Of a stretch of DNA of 64,000 nt, positions 43,012-51,607 are shown piece by piece (the first letter of the stretch is position 1; each line of letters begins with the position of its first letter). The stretch spans positions 95,086-159,085 of the forward strand of contig NZ_BAAAUT010000008.1 of the NCBI RefSeq assembly GCF_039534085.1, given 5' to 3'. The notes under the pieces are model-generated. The model had not been told where the DNA came from. It made no database searches and saw nothing but the letters and a program-made list of their open reading frames with translations. This DNA is from Planomonospora_B alba. GTDB taxonomy: Bacteria; Actinomycetota; Actinomycetes; Streptosporangiales; Streptosporangiaceae. The translations under genes and the position numbers were made by a program.

Positions 43012-44937
43012 TCAGGCCGAGTAGGCCTCCGCCTGCAGGCCGTACAGCTCGGCGTAGAGGCCGCCGAGCGCCATGAGCTCGGCGTGGGTGCCCTCCTCGG
43101 TGACCTTGCCGTGGTCGAGCACGTAGATCCGGTCGGCGTAGCGCACGCTGGCCAGCCGGTGGGTGATCAGCAGGACGGTGCGGCCGCCGGCGTGCTCCCG
43201 GATGCGCTCGAAGAGCGTGTGCTCCGCCCGGGCGTCGAGGGCGGCGGTCGGCTCGTCGCAGATCAGCAGGGGCGCGTCCCGGTGGAAGCCGCGGGCGACC
43301 GCGATCCGCTGCCACTGCCCGCCTGACAGCTCCTGGCCGTCCTTGAAGCGCCGGTCCAGCAGGGTGTCGTAGCCGTGCGGCAGGCCGGCCACCACCTCGT
43401 CGGCCCCGGCCACCTCGGCCGCAGCGACCAGTGCGGGCTCGCCCTTGTCGGTGCCCATGGTGATGTTGTGCCGGGCGGTCAGCGGCCAGTGCGTGTGGTC
43501 CTGGGCGATGACCGCGATGCGCTCGCGGAGCCGGTCGGGATCGACCCGGGCCAGATCCGTCCCGTCCCAGCGGACGCGCCCGGCGTCGGGCTCGTAGAGG
43601 CCGGACAGGATCTTGGCCAGGGTGGTCTTGCCCGAGCCGTTCTCCCCGACGAGCGCGACCACCTCGCCCCGGTCCAGGTGGACCGAGACGCCCTGCAGGG
43701 CGGGGGCGTCGGAACCGGGGTAGGTGAACGTGACGTCGTCGGCGGTGATGCGACGGAACGACTCCGGGACGGGCTCGGTGCGCCCGCCGGCCAGCCGGTT
43801 CTCCGCCGCGGCGCAGAAGTCGAGGAAGTCCGTGAAGTACAGGCCCTCCTCGTACAGGCGGTTGGTGGCGTACATCAGGTTGGCGAGGTAGGTCTGGCCG
43901 GAGCGGATCGCGAGCACGGCGGTGCCCGCCACGGCCAGCGGCACCGCCCCGAGCGCCAGCAGCACGCCGAGCGCGACGTAGACCAGGGCCGTGCCCAGGC
44001 CGCCGAGCGCCTCCCCGACGATCCGGGTGACCGTCTGCCGCCGCGCCAGGTCCAGCATGACCGACTGCTCGGCCCGGGAGACCGCGTCGTACATCCGCAT
44101 CAGGAAGCCGCGCATGGTGAACGAGCGCACCTCGGCCGCCGGCTCGCGCTCCGCGAGCAGCTCGGCGATGATCCACTTGCGCCGGGCCGCGGGGATCAGC
44201 CGGTACATCGTGGTGTAGCGCATGCGGGCCGCCCGGACGGCCGCCCAGGCGTCGGGCAGGACGGCCAGCACCAGCAGCGGCAGGAGCAGCGGGTGGAGCA
44301 CGCCGAGCACGCCCGCCGTGGCGGCGATGCCGATCGCCGCGGTCAGCACGTTGATCGCCGTCCCGACCACCTGGTCGGCCATGGCTACGCCGCGGGCCCG
44401 GGCCCGCTGGAGCGCGTCGTGGAAGTCCGGGTCGTCGAAGGAGGCCAGCTCCACCCGGCTGGTCAGCCCGTAGAGGCGCTCCTCGGCGACCCGGCTGACC
44501 TGCGGCTCCAGCCGGGACTGCGCCCAGCCGGCGCCCGCCTGCACCAGCGCGCGCAGCGCGGCGGCCACCCCCACCAGGACCAGGCTGGGCAGGGCGGCCC
44601 TGACCCGCTCCGGGGTGGGGCCCGCCTCGAACAGGGCCGTCAGCACCCCGGTCGTGGCGAGCAGGCCGAAGGCGGTGAAGACGCCGCCGAGCAGGCTCAG
44701 CGCGATCGCGGTGACGGTGTCGCGGGGGCTGGCCAGCCATGCCAGCCGTACGGCCTGGGCGACCAGGGCGGGCAGGCGGCGGGCGATGGTGAGGAAGCCG
44801 ACGCCGGCCAGCTCGCCGGCGTGCGCGTGCCAGTCGGAGAAGGTGAGCTCGCCGAGCCCGGGCACGTCGGATCCGGGGGCGCCGGCGTCCGGGGCTTCGC
44901 GGGGTGCTGGAACGGGGTCCTGTGAGGTGTCCGCCAT
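43012..44937 (-). CDS. ABC exporter, fused permease and ATPase
   Basis: Half-transporter of 641 residues: an N-terminal hydrophilic tail, about six membrane helices (roughly 65-370), then the nucleotide-binding domain with Walker A G-E-N-G-S-G-K-T-T near 438, Q-loop A-Q-D-H-T-H-W, signature L-S-G-G-Q-W-Q-R-I-A-V-A, Walker B L-L-I-C-D-E-P-T-A-A-L-D and H-loop L-I-T-H-R-L. It would act as a homodimer. Cargo is unknown; proteins of this type export peptides or lipids. It is monocistronic, converging on the PBP gene and divergent from the sugar importer. Confidence 0.88.
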   Translation of the reverse strand: MADTSQDPVPAPREAPDAGAPGSDVPGLGELTFSDWHAHAGELAGVGFLTIARRLPALVAQAVRLAWLASPRDTVTAIALSLLGGVFTAFGLLATTGVLTALFEAGPTPERVRAALPSLVLVGVAAALRALVQAGAGWAQSRLEPQVSRVAEERLYGLTSRVELASFDDPDFHDALQRARARGVAMADQVVGTAINVLTAAIGIAATAGVLGVLHPLLLPLLVLAVLPDAWAAVRAARMRYTTMYRLIPAARRKWIIAELLAEREPAAEVRSFTMRGFLMRMYDAVSRAEQSVMLDLARRQTVTRIVGEALGGLGTALVYVALGVLLALGAVPLAVAGTAVLAIRSGQTYLANLMYATNRLYEEGLYFTDFLDFCAAAENRLAGGRTEPVPESFRRITADDVTFTYPGSDAPALQGVSVHLDRGEVVALVGENGSGKTTLAKILSGLYEPDAGRVRWDGTDLARVDPDRLRERIAVIAQDHTHWPLTARHNITMGTDKGEPALVAAAEVAGADEVVAGLPHGYDTLLDRRFKDGQELSGGQWQRIAVARGFHRDAPLLICDEPTAALDARAEHTLFERIREHAGGRTVLLITHRLASVRYADRIYVLDHGKVTEEGTHAELMALGGLYAELYGLQAEAYSA

Positions 44938-45126
44938 GACCGCAGTGTGAACGGCCGGGCCGGTGGCCGCCATGGCCGAGGCTGTCCACCATCGGACACC
45001 CGGCGCGCGGGGCCCCTCGCGGGGGCCGGGTGCCGGGGCGCCGGCAGCACGGTGGCGGCGCCGCTCGTCCGCCTCCGTCCGCCCGCCTCTTGACGGGGGA
45101 GGGCGCGCGTGCGTTGATAGCCGTAC

Positions 45127-45140
45127 TGACAACGTTGTCA
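45127..45140. promoter_or_regulatory. LacI-type operator upstream of the sugar ABC importer
   Basis: TGACAACGTTGTCA is a perfect 14-bp palindrome with the central CG typical of LacI-family sites. Its 12-bp core recurs exactly upstream of the lacI-type gene at 50037. It sits 112 bp before the binding-protein start, in a 314-bp gene-free stretch; TTGACG at 45090-45095 may be part of the promoter. Confidence 0.85.
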
Positions 45141-45251
45141 CGCAGCGCTGTCACCTCGGGGGAACGCGGCGCGCGGCGCCGCGGCCAGAACGCGCGGCGC
45201 CCGGCGGCGCGCGCCATAGCGATCCTCGACCCCGAAGGGACGGGAAAAGCC

Positions 45252-46544
45252 ATGCGACGACGGTGGACGGCGGCCGTCGCGGTCACCGTGGCGGGCCTGC
45301 TCGCCCTGACCGCGTGCGGTGACGGCGGTGGCGGCGGGGCGGCGCAGAGCCCCCAGGGCGGCGCCGGCAAGCAGGTCGAGGTCTTCTCCTGGTGGACGGG
45401 ACCGGGCGAGGCCGACGGCCTGAAGGCCATGAGGGAGATCTTCGAGAAGCGGAACCCCGGCCTGACGTTCTTCGACGCGGCCGTGGCCGGCGGCTCCGGG
45501 GACAAGGCCCGCGCGCTGCTCGCCACGAAGCTCCAGGCGGGCACCCCGCCGGACACCTTCCAGGGCCACGCCGGCGCCGAGCTGCAGGGCTACATCAAGG
45601 CCGGGAACCTGGAGCCGGTCGACTTCCTCTACGACGAGCTGAAGCTCCGGGAGGTCCTGCCGCCGCAGCTGGTCGAGCAGATCAGTGTGGACGGCAAGAT
45701 CTACTCGGTGCCGGTGAACATCCACCGGTCCAACGTCATGTGGTTCAACCCGGCGGTGCTGAAGGAGGCGGGCGTCGGCACGGTGCCCGCGACGATCGAG
45801 GAGTTCGTCGCGGCGCTGGAGAAGGTCAAGGCGACGGGCAGGATCCCGCTCGCGCTCGGCTCGGAGTGGACGGCCGTGCACCTGCTGGAGAGCGTGCTGC
45901 TCGGCTCGCTCGGCACGCGGGCCTACAACGCCCTGTGGAGCGCGGACGCGGACTGGTCCGGCCCGGCGATGACCAAGGCGCTGAACGCGTACAAGACGAT
46001 CCTGTCCTACGCCACCGACCCGCAGGACGACTGGCAGCCCGCCGCCAAGCAGGTGGCCGACGGCCAGGCGGCGTTCACCATCATGGGCGACTGGGCCTAC
46101 GGCTACTTCCACAACCCGCCCGACGGAGGGCTCGGCAAGACCTCCAAGACCGACTTCGACTGGGCGCCCGCGCCCGGCACCGCCGGCACGTTCATGTGGC
46201 TGTCGGACAGCTTCACCCTGCCCAGGGGCGCGCCCAACCGGGACGGGGCGATCGCCTGGCTCAAGGTGGCCGCGAGCAAGGAGGGCCAGGACGCCTTCAA
46301 CCCGAAGAAGGGCTCGATCCCGGCCCGCAAGGACGCCGACACCTCGCTCTACACCGACTACCTCGCCGACGCGCTGAAGGACTGGGGGAGCAACGAGCTG
46401 GCCGGCTCCATCCAGCACGGCGTCACGGTCAACGACGCCTGGCGCGCCGCGATCAACGAGGCGGTCGGCCTGTTCCAGCAGTCCCAGGACGTCGCCGCGT
46501 TCCAGGCCGCGCTGGCCGACGCGGCGAAGAACTCCGGCCAATGA
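45252..46544 (+). CDS. glucose/mannose-type sugar ABC transporter substrate-binding lipoprotein
   Basis: Solute-binding lipoprotein, 430 residues. Signal peptide ends in lipobox L-T-A-C (Cys22) followed by a Gly-rich linker. Stretches V-F-S-W-W-T-G-P-G-E, V-P-V-N-I-H-R-S-N-V-M-W-F, T-I-M-G-D-W-A and S-K-E-G-Q-D-A-F-N-P-K-K-G-S-I closely resemble, from memory, the Thermus glucose/galactose-binding protein and Pseudomonas GtsA, so glucose or a related hexose is the likely ligand. First gene of a three-gene importer operon with a LacI site upstream. No ATPase gene is present; a shared MsiK-type ATPase elsewhere is expected. Confidence 0.92.
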   Translation: MRRRWTAAVAVTVAGLLALTACGDGGGGGAAQSPQGGAGKQVEVFSWWTGPGEADGLKAMREIFEKRNPGLTFFDAAVAGGSGDKARALLATKLQAGTPPDTFQGHAGAELQGYIKAGNLEPVDFLYDELKLREVLPPQLVEQISVDGKIYSVPVNIHRSNVMWFNPAVLKEAGVGTVPATIEEFVAALEKVKATGRIPLALGSEWTAVHLLESVLLGSLGTRAYNALWSADADWSGPAMTKALNAYKTILSYATDPQDDWQPAAKQVADGQAAFTIMGDWAYGYFHNPPDGGLGKTSKTDFDWAPAPGTAGTFMWLSDSFTLPRGAPNRDGAIAWLKVAASKEGQDAFNPKKGSIPARKDADTSLYTDYLADALKDWGSNELAGSIQHGVTVNDAWRAAINEAVGLFQQSQDVAAFQAALADAAKNSGQ

Positions 46545-46738
46545 CGTCCCTGGACGTCCGCGCGCGGCCCGCGGCCCGGACGCTCCGGCGCCCGGCCCGC
46601 CGACCGGCGCCCGCGGGACACGCCGGCCGGGCCGGGGCGGGACGGGCCGCACCGGAGGAGGGCCGGGCCGTACCGGAGGAGCGGACGGCCCCCGCCGCCG
46701 GGGCGCGGGGCGGGGCACCCGCCCGTGGTGCCCGGTGA
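46541..46738 (+). CDS. possible small Arg/Ala/Pro-rich ORF between binding protein and permease
   Basis: A 65-codon ORF whose ATG overlaps the binding-protein stop (ATGA) and whose TGA overlaps the permease GTG. The product (M-T-S-L-D-V-R-A-R-P-A-A-R ...) is basic and low-complexity. It might be a coupling ORF, or the displaced N-terminal tail of the permease if the true reading involves a frameshift. Chance is also possible in such GC-rich DNA. Confidence 0.3.
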   Translation: MTSLDVRARPAARTLRRPARRPAPAGHAGRAGAGRAAPEEGRAVPEERTAPAAGARGGAPARGAR

Positions 46739-47622
46739 CGCGCGTGCGCGGATGGCTGCCCGGGCTGCTGCTGGTGGCGCCGTCGATCGCGGCGATCGCG
46801 GTCTTCGTGTACGGCATGCTCGGCTGGAACTTCCGGCTGGCGATGACCGACAAGCACGACGAGGTGTCCGAGGGGGGCTTCGTCGGGCTGGAGAACTTCA
46901 CCGGGCTCTGGGAGCAGCAGCGCTGGCACCTGTCGGTGAACCACGCGCTCGTCTTCACGGCGGTGTTCGTGGGCGGCGCGCTGGTGCTGGGCTGGCTGCT
47001 GGCGTTCCTGATGGAGCGGGGGATCAGGGGCGAGGGCACCTTCCGGGCGATCTACCTGTTCCCGATGGCGATCTCGTTCGTGGCGACCGGGGTCGTCTGG
47101 CGCTGGCTGATGAACTCCAGCACCGGGGAGCGGGCGGTCGGGCTGAACCGGCTCCTCGACGGCCTGGGGCTGGAGTTCCTGCAGTGGCAGTGGTTCCGGG
47201 ACCCGGACTGGGGGATGGCGGCCATGGCCGTCCCGGCGGTCTGGCAGATGTCCGGCTACGTCATGGCGCTGTTCCTGGCGGGGTTCCGCGGCATCCCGGA
47301 GGAGCTGCGCGAGGCCGCGCGGGTGGACGGCTGCACCGAGTGGGGCGTCTACCGGCACGTCGTGCTCCCGCTGCTCCGCCCCGTCACCCTCTCCGCGCTG
47401 ATCATCCTCGGCCACATCTCGCTGAAGGCCTTCGACCTGATCGTCGCGGTCTCCGGCAAGCAGATCATCACCGACGTGCCCGCGGTGTTCATGTGGGTCG
47501 CCGTCTTCGACGCGCACGACCCGGCCAAGGGCGCCACCATCGCGGCCTACATCGTGATCGCGGTGAGCGTCTTCGTCGTCCCCTACCTGGTCTGGTCGCT
47601 GCGGAAGGAGAGGCGGGCATGA
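46735..47622 (+). CDS. sugar ABC transporter permease (MalF/GtsB-like)
   Basis: First membrane subunit of the importer, 295 residues and about six helices. The ATPase-contact EAA loop reads E-E-L-R-E-A-A-R-V-D-G-C-T-E-W-G-V-Y near residues 187-204. GTG start. The permease begins directly at the first helix (W-L-P-G-L-L-L-V-A-P-S-I), without the basic tail many homologues have; such a tail is encoded out of frame just upstream. It overlaps the next permease by four bases. Confidence 0.9.
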   Translation: MTRVRGWLPGLLLVAPSIAAIAVFVYGMLGWNFRLAMTDKHDEVSEGGFVGLENFTGLWEQQRWHLSVNHALVFTAVFVGGALVLGWLLAFLMERGIRGEGTFRAIYLFPMAISFVATGVVWRWLMNSSTGERAVGLNRLLDGLGLEFLQWQWFRDPDWGMAAMAVPAVWQMSGYVMALFLAGFRGIPEELREAARVDGCTEWGVYRHVVLPLLRPVTLSALIILGHISLKAFDLIVAVSGKQIITDVPAVFMWVAVFDAHDPAKGATIAAYIVIAVSVFVVPYLVWSLRKERRA

Positions 47623-48524
47623 CGGCTGCCGCCGCACCGGCGCGCGAGCGCGGGGCCGGGGAGGCAGGGGCGCGGGCCGCGCGCCGGGCGAGGCGGGGCC
47701 GCGCGGCCCGGCTGGCGCTGCTCGTCGCCTTCGTCGTCGTCTTCCTGATCCCGGTCTACGTGCTGCTGGTCACCAGCTTCAAACCGCTGACCGAGGCGGA
47801 CCCGGGGCGGGCCTGGGCGCTGCCGGAGACGTGGACGGCCGAACCGTGGCGGGTGGCGTGGGAGAAGCTCGCGCCGGGCGTCTGGAACAGCGTGCTGCTG
47901 GCCGTACCCGGGGCGCTGATCTCGGCGGCGCTCGGATCCATGAACGGCTACGTGCTGTCGAAATGGCGCTTCCCCGGCGCGGACGTGGTGTTCACGCTGT
48001 TCCTGTTCGGGATGTTCATCCCCTACCAGGGCGTCATGATCCCCCTGGTCCAGCTCCTGGTGGGCCTCAACGAGCTCACCGGGCTGAACGGCGTCTTCTA
48101 CGGCGGCATCCCCGGACTGGTGCTGGCGCACGTGGTCTACGGCATCCCGATCTGCACGCTGATCTTCCGCAACTACTACGTCACCATCCCCGACGAGCTC
48201 GTCGAGGCCGCCCGGGTGGACGGGGCCGGGATGCTGCGGACCTACCGGTCGGTGGTGCTGCCGCTGTCCGGCCCGGCCTTCGCCGTGGTGGTCATCTGGC
48301 AGTTCACCGCGCTGTGGAACGACTTCCTGTTCGCCGTCTTCCTGACCGGGCCGCAGAGCTGGCCCACCACGGTGATGCTGAACAACATCGCCGGGGCGCA
48401 GACCGTCCCCTACAGCCAGCAGATGGCCGCCGCGCTGCTCGCCTCCGTCCCCACCATGGTCGTCTACGTGCTGCTCGGCCGGTTCTTCATGCGCGGCCTG
48501 ATGGCCGGGGCGCTGAAGGGCTGA
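47619..48524 (+). CDS. sugar ABC transporter permease (MalG/GtsC-like)
   Basis: Second membrane subunit, 301 residues. A basic N-terminal tail precedes the first helix (L-A-L-L-V-A-F-V-V-V-F-L-I-P-V-Y-V), and the EAA loop is D-E-L-V-E-A-A-R-V-D-G-A-G-M-L-R-T-Y near residue 194. The ATG overlaps the stop of the first permease. A hairpin follows the stop at once. Forms a heterodimer with its neighbour for hexose uptake. Confidence 0.92.
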   Translation: MTAAAAPARERGAGEAGARAARRARRGRAARLALLVAFVVVFLIPVYVLLVTSFKPLTEADPGRAWALPETWTAEPWRVAWEKLAPGVWNSVLLAVPGALISAALGSMNGYVLSKWRFPGADVVFTLFLFGMFIPYQGVMIPLVQLLVGLNELTGLNGVFYGGIPGLVLAHVVYGIPICTLIFRNYYVTIPDELVEAARVDGAGMLRTYRSVVLPLSGPAFAVVVIWQFTALWNDFLFAVFLTGPQSWPTTVMLNNIAGAQTVPYSQQMAAALLASVPTMVVYVLLGRFFMRGLMAGALKG

Positions 48525-48525
48525 A

Positions 48526-48551
48526 CCGCGGCGGACGCATAGCCGCCGCGG
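48526..48551 (+). terminator. hairpin terminator after the sugar importer operon
   Basis: CCGCGGCGG pairs with CCGCCGCGG (9-bp stem) around an 8-nt loop, starting two bases after the stop codon. Confidence 0.65.
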
Positions 48552-48593
48552 ACCGGGGCATCTCCCGACGAGGGGCGTTTTCGGGGTGAGGCG

Positions 48594-48983
48594 ATGGCCT
48601 GCGTTCTGGTCGTAGAGGACGATGTCGATCTCCAGTTCGTGATCGACCTGCTGCTCAAGCGGGCCGGGCACGAGGTGACCATGGCCGGCCACGGCCGGGC
48701 CGCCCTGGAGGCGGCCGCCCGGCGCATGCCCGACGCGGTGGTCCTCGACTGGATGATGCCGGGCATGTCCGGTCCGGAGGTCTGCCGCAGACTGCGGGCG
48801 ATGCCCGGCGGCGACCGGGTGGGGGTGCTGATGCTGACGGTCAGGGTGGAACCGGACGACCGGGAGGAGGCGCTCCGGGCCGGCGTCGACGACTACATGG
48901 TCAAGCCCTTCGAGCACGAGGAGTTCATGCGGCGGCTCGGGGAGATGCTGGAGCACGTGGCGCGCGCCCGCCCCCGGGCCTGA
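48594..48983 (+). CDS. stand-alone response-regulator receiver protein
   Basis: Single CheY-like receiver domain of 129 residues. Acidic pocket E-D-D near residues 8-10, phospho-acceptor in V-V-L-D-W-M-M near residue 53, the conserved threonine in L-M-L-T and the lysine in V-K-P-F near 103. No DNA-binding or enzymatic output domain follows, only a short basic tail. No kinase gene is adjacent. It sits after the sugar importer terminator, so it likely has its own promoter. Confidence 0.9.
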   Translation: MACVLVVEDDVDLQFVIDLLLKRAGHEVTMAGHGRAALEAAARRMPDAVVLDWMMPGMSGPEVCRRLRAMPGGDRVGVLMLTVRVEPDDREEALRAGVDDYMVKPFEHEEFMRRLGEMLEHVARARPRA

Positions 48984-49015
48984 CCGCGGCCCGGACGCCG
49001 GCCCCGGGGCGGACG

Positions 49016-50017
49016 TCACGGCGGCAGCTCGCCCGAGCCGCGCGGGACGAGGCGGGTCGGGAGCTCGATCCGCTCGGCGGGACCGGTCTCCCCGGCCAGC
49101 CGCCGGAACAGCAGCTCGGCGGCGGTCCGGCCGAGCCCGGCGGGATCCTGGGCGACCACGGTCACGCCGGGCGTCAGCAGGTCGGCCAGCTCGAAGTCGT
49201 CGAACCCGACGAGGGGCGGGCGGCGGCCGGCGCGCAGCACCGCCACGGTGACGCGGCCGTTGCCGGTGAACACCGCCGTGGGCGGGTCGGGCGCGGCGAG
49301 CATGCGCTCCAGCGCGGCGCCCGCCTCCTCCGGAGGGCCCAGCGCGACCAGCGACTCGTCGGCGGGCAGGCCCGCCTCGGCGAGCGCCCGGCGGTAGCCG
49401 CGCAGGCGCTCGTCGGCGGTGAAGATGCCCCTGCGGTCACCGAGGAAGGCGATCCGGCGGTGGCCGTGGCCGATCAGGTGGGCCACCCCGGTGCGCGCCC
49501 CGCCGACGTTGTCGCAGAGCACGGTGTCCGCCTCCAGCCCGCCGGGCCGGTCGGCGAAGACGGCGGCGACGCCCGCGTCGAGCTCGGGCCGCAGGTAGTC
49601 GTGGCCGGAACCGGCAGGCACGATGATCAGCCCGTCCACCCGGCGCGCGCAGAAGGCGAGCACGAGCTCCCGCTCGCGCCGCGGGTCCTCCCCGGACGAG
49701 CCGCTGAGCACCAGCGAGCCGTGCCGGAGCGCCACGTCCTCGACCGCCCGGCTGATCTCCGAGTAGAACGGGTCGGCGACGTCCTCGATCACCAGGCCGA
49801 CGGTCGCGGTCCGGCCCCGGCGGAGCACCCGGGCGCTCTCGTTGCGCCGGTAGCCGAGCCGTTCGATGGCGGCGGCGACCCGCTCGCCCGTCTCCGGGCT
49901 GACCCCGGGCTCCCCGTTGACCACCCTGGAGACCGTCTTCAGCGCCACCCCGGCCGCCGCGGCGACGTCCTTCATGGTGGGACGTCCCCGGATGCTGTCT
50001 GCCACGGCTCCGATCAT
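49016..50017 (-). CDS. LacI-family transcriptional regulator
   Basis: Sugar-responsive repressor, 333 residues. Helix-turn-helix M-K-D-V-A-A-A-A-G-V-A-L-K-T-V-S-R-V-V-N-G near residues 15-35, with hinge helix following, then a periplasmic-binding-like ligand domain (G-L-V-I-E-D-V-A-D-P-F-Y-S-E and later L-V-G-F-D-D-F-E). Start: ATG at 50017 without a clear ribosome-binding site; a GTG at 50005 is possible. A GACAACGTTGTC site lies 20 bp upstream, matching that before the sugar importer, so it probably represses both itself and the importer. Confidence 0.93.
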   Translation of the reverse strand: MIGAVADSIRGRPTMKDVAAAAGVALKTVSRVVNGEPGVSPETGERVAAAIERLGYRRNESARVLRRGRTATVGLVIEDVADPFYSEISRAVEDVALRHGSLVLSGSSGEDPRRERELVLAFCARRVDGLIIVPAGSGHDYLRPELDAGVAAVFADRPGGLEADTVLCDNVGGARTGVAHLIGHGHRRIAFLGDRRGIFTADERLRGYRRALAEAGLPADESLVALGPPEEAGAALERMLAAPDPPTAVFTGNGRVTVAVLRAGRRPPLVGFDDFELADLLTPGVTVVAQDPAGLGRTAAELLFRRLAGETGPAERIELPTRLVPRGSGELPP

Positions 50018-50036
50018 CGCGCAGGCGGGGCCTGCG

Positions 50037-50048
50037 GACAACGTTGTC
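50037..50048. promoter_or_regulatory. LacI-type operator upstream of the lacI-family gene
   Basis: GACAACGTTGTC, a perfect 12-bp palindrome identical to the core of the site at 45127-45140. Its position just before the regulator start suggests autoregulation. Confidence 0.85.
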
Positions 50049-50094
50049 AACGGGTGCCGGGGCGGGCGGCCTCCGCCCGCGCCCCACCCGCCTG

Positions 50095-51420
50095 TCAGCG
50101 GTCCTCCCTGCTGTGCTCCACCGCGCGGTCGACGAAGACGCCGGCCGACCCCAGGGAGCGCGCCGGGTCGAGCGCGGCGTCCAGCTCCCGCTCGGTCAGG
50201 CCCGTCCGCGGGTCGGCGAGCAGCACCTCCCGCAGGGGGCGGCGCTCGGCGGAGGCCCGCGCGCAGGCGGCGTCCACCAGCTCGCGGGCCTGCGGCGTGC
50301 CGCCGAGCCGCGCCACGACGTTCTCGGCCAGCGGCAGGCCCAGGGTCAGTTCGAGGTTGGCGCGCATCCGCGCGGCGTCCACGGTCAGGCCCTCCAGGAC
50401 CTCGCGGAGCCAGGAGGCGGCGCTGCCGGTCAGGCGGAGCAGCTCGCCCACCGTCTCCCACTCGGCCTGCCAGGGCCCGGCGGCGCGCTCGTGCTCGGTG
50501 AGCATGCCGTCCAGCACGGAGGCCACCAGCCCAGGGACGCGCTGCACGCAGGCCAGCGCGCTGACCGCGCCGACCGGGTTGCGCTTGTGCGGCATCGCGC
50601 TGGAGCCCCCGCGGCCGGGGGCCGACGGCTCGGCGGCCTCGCCGACCTCGGTCTGGGCCAGCAGCTTCACATCGGTCGCGATCTTGCCGAGGGCCCCGGC
50701 GGTGACGCCCAGCGCGCACGCCAGCTCGGCGACCGGGGTGCGGTCGGCGTGCCAGGGCACGACCGGCGCGGCGAGCTCCAGCGCGGCCGCGAGCCGGGGC
50801 GGCACCTCGTGGCCGCGCCCGCCGAGGACCGAGAGCGTGCCCGCGGCCCCGCCGTACTGGACGGGCAGGCGGAGCGCGGCCAGCCGGGCGTGCGAGCGGT
50901 GCAGCGCGGTGAGCCAGCCGGCCGCCTTCAGCCCGAAGGTGACCGGTACGGCCTGCTGCAGGAGGGTGCGCCCGGCCATGACGGTGTCGCGGTGCCGTCC
51001 GGCGAGGCCGGCGCAGGCGTCGGCCCCGGCGCGCAGGTCGTCCAGGAGCGGTGCGAGGGCCCGCCTGGCCAGCAGCATCATCGCGGTGTCGTTGACGTCC
51101 TGGCTGGTCGCGCCGTGGTGCACGTACCGGCGCAGGCCGGCGGGGAGCCGCTCGCGCAGGGCGGCGACCAGGGGGACGACCGGGTTCGCGGTCCGCGCGG
51201 TCCGGTGCCCGATCTCGGCCAGGTCGAACAGCTCCGGATCGCAGGCGGCACCGATCGCCTCGGCGGCCGCGTCCGGGACGAGGCCGAGCTCCGCCTGGGC
51301 GCGGGCCAGCGCCGCCTCCACGTCCAGCATCGCGGCCAGCCAGGCCGCGTCCGTCACCTCGGCCGCGGCCCCGCCCCGGGAGAACACCTGCGAGAACAGC
51401 CCGTCCAGCCCCGGCACCAT
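50095..51420 (-). CDS. fumarase/aspartase-superfamily lyase, PcaB-like
   Basis: 441-residue enzyme of the superfamily that holds 3-carboxy-cis,cis-muconate cycloisomerase (PcaB) and adenylosuccinate lyase. The signature loop G-G-S-S-A-M-P-H-K-R-N-P lies near residue 265, and H-H-G-A-T-S-Q-D-V-N-D-T near 95 holds the catalytic threonine/serine region. The overall pattern is nearest PcaB. No other protocatechuate genes are in view, so a role in aromatic degradation is uncertain. GGAAGGCGGGGG precedes the ATG. Divergent from the MFS carrier. Confidence 0.78.
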   Translation of the reverse strand: MVPGLDGLFSQVFSRGGAAAEVTDAAWLAAMLDVEAALARAQAELGLVPDAAAEAIGAACDPELFDLAEIGHRTARTANPVVPLVAALRERLPAGLRRYVHHGATSQDVNDTAMMLLARRALAPLLDDLRAGADACAGLAGRHRDTVMAGRTLLQQAVPVTFGLKAAGWLTALHRSHARLAALRLPVQYGGAAGTLSVLGGRGHEVPPRLAAALELAAPVVPWHADRTPVAELACALGVTAGALGKIATDVKLLAQTEVGEAAEPSAPGRGGSSAMPHKRNPVGAVSALACVQRVPGLVASVLDGMLTEHERAAGPWQAEWETVGELLRLTGSAASWLREVLEGLTVDAARMRANLELTLGLPLAENVVARLGGTPQARELVDAACARASAERRPLREVLLADPRTGLTERELDAALDPARSLGSAGVFVDRAVEHSREDR

Positions 51421-51607
51421 CACCCCCGCCTTCCGTTCGCGACATCTCCAGCGTGCCACGGGGCCCTGCCGCCCCGTGACGTCCGGGTCGGGCGGCCGAG
51501 CCCGCCGGGACACGGCGGCCGGGCCGTCGCGCCCCCGCCGCGGCGGCCCCCGCGTGAGAAGATCCTCTCGGCGGCCGCCGCCGTGGAACGTGTACGAAAG
51601 CAGGGCG

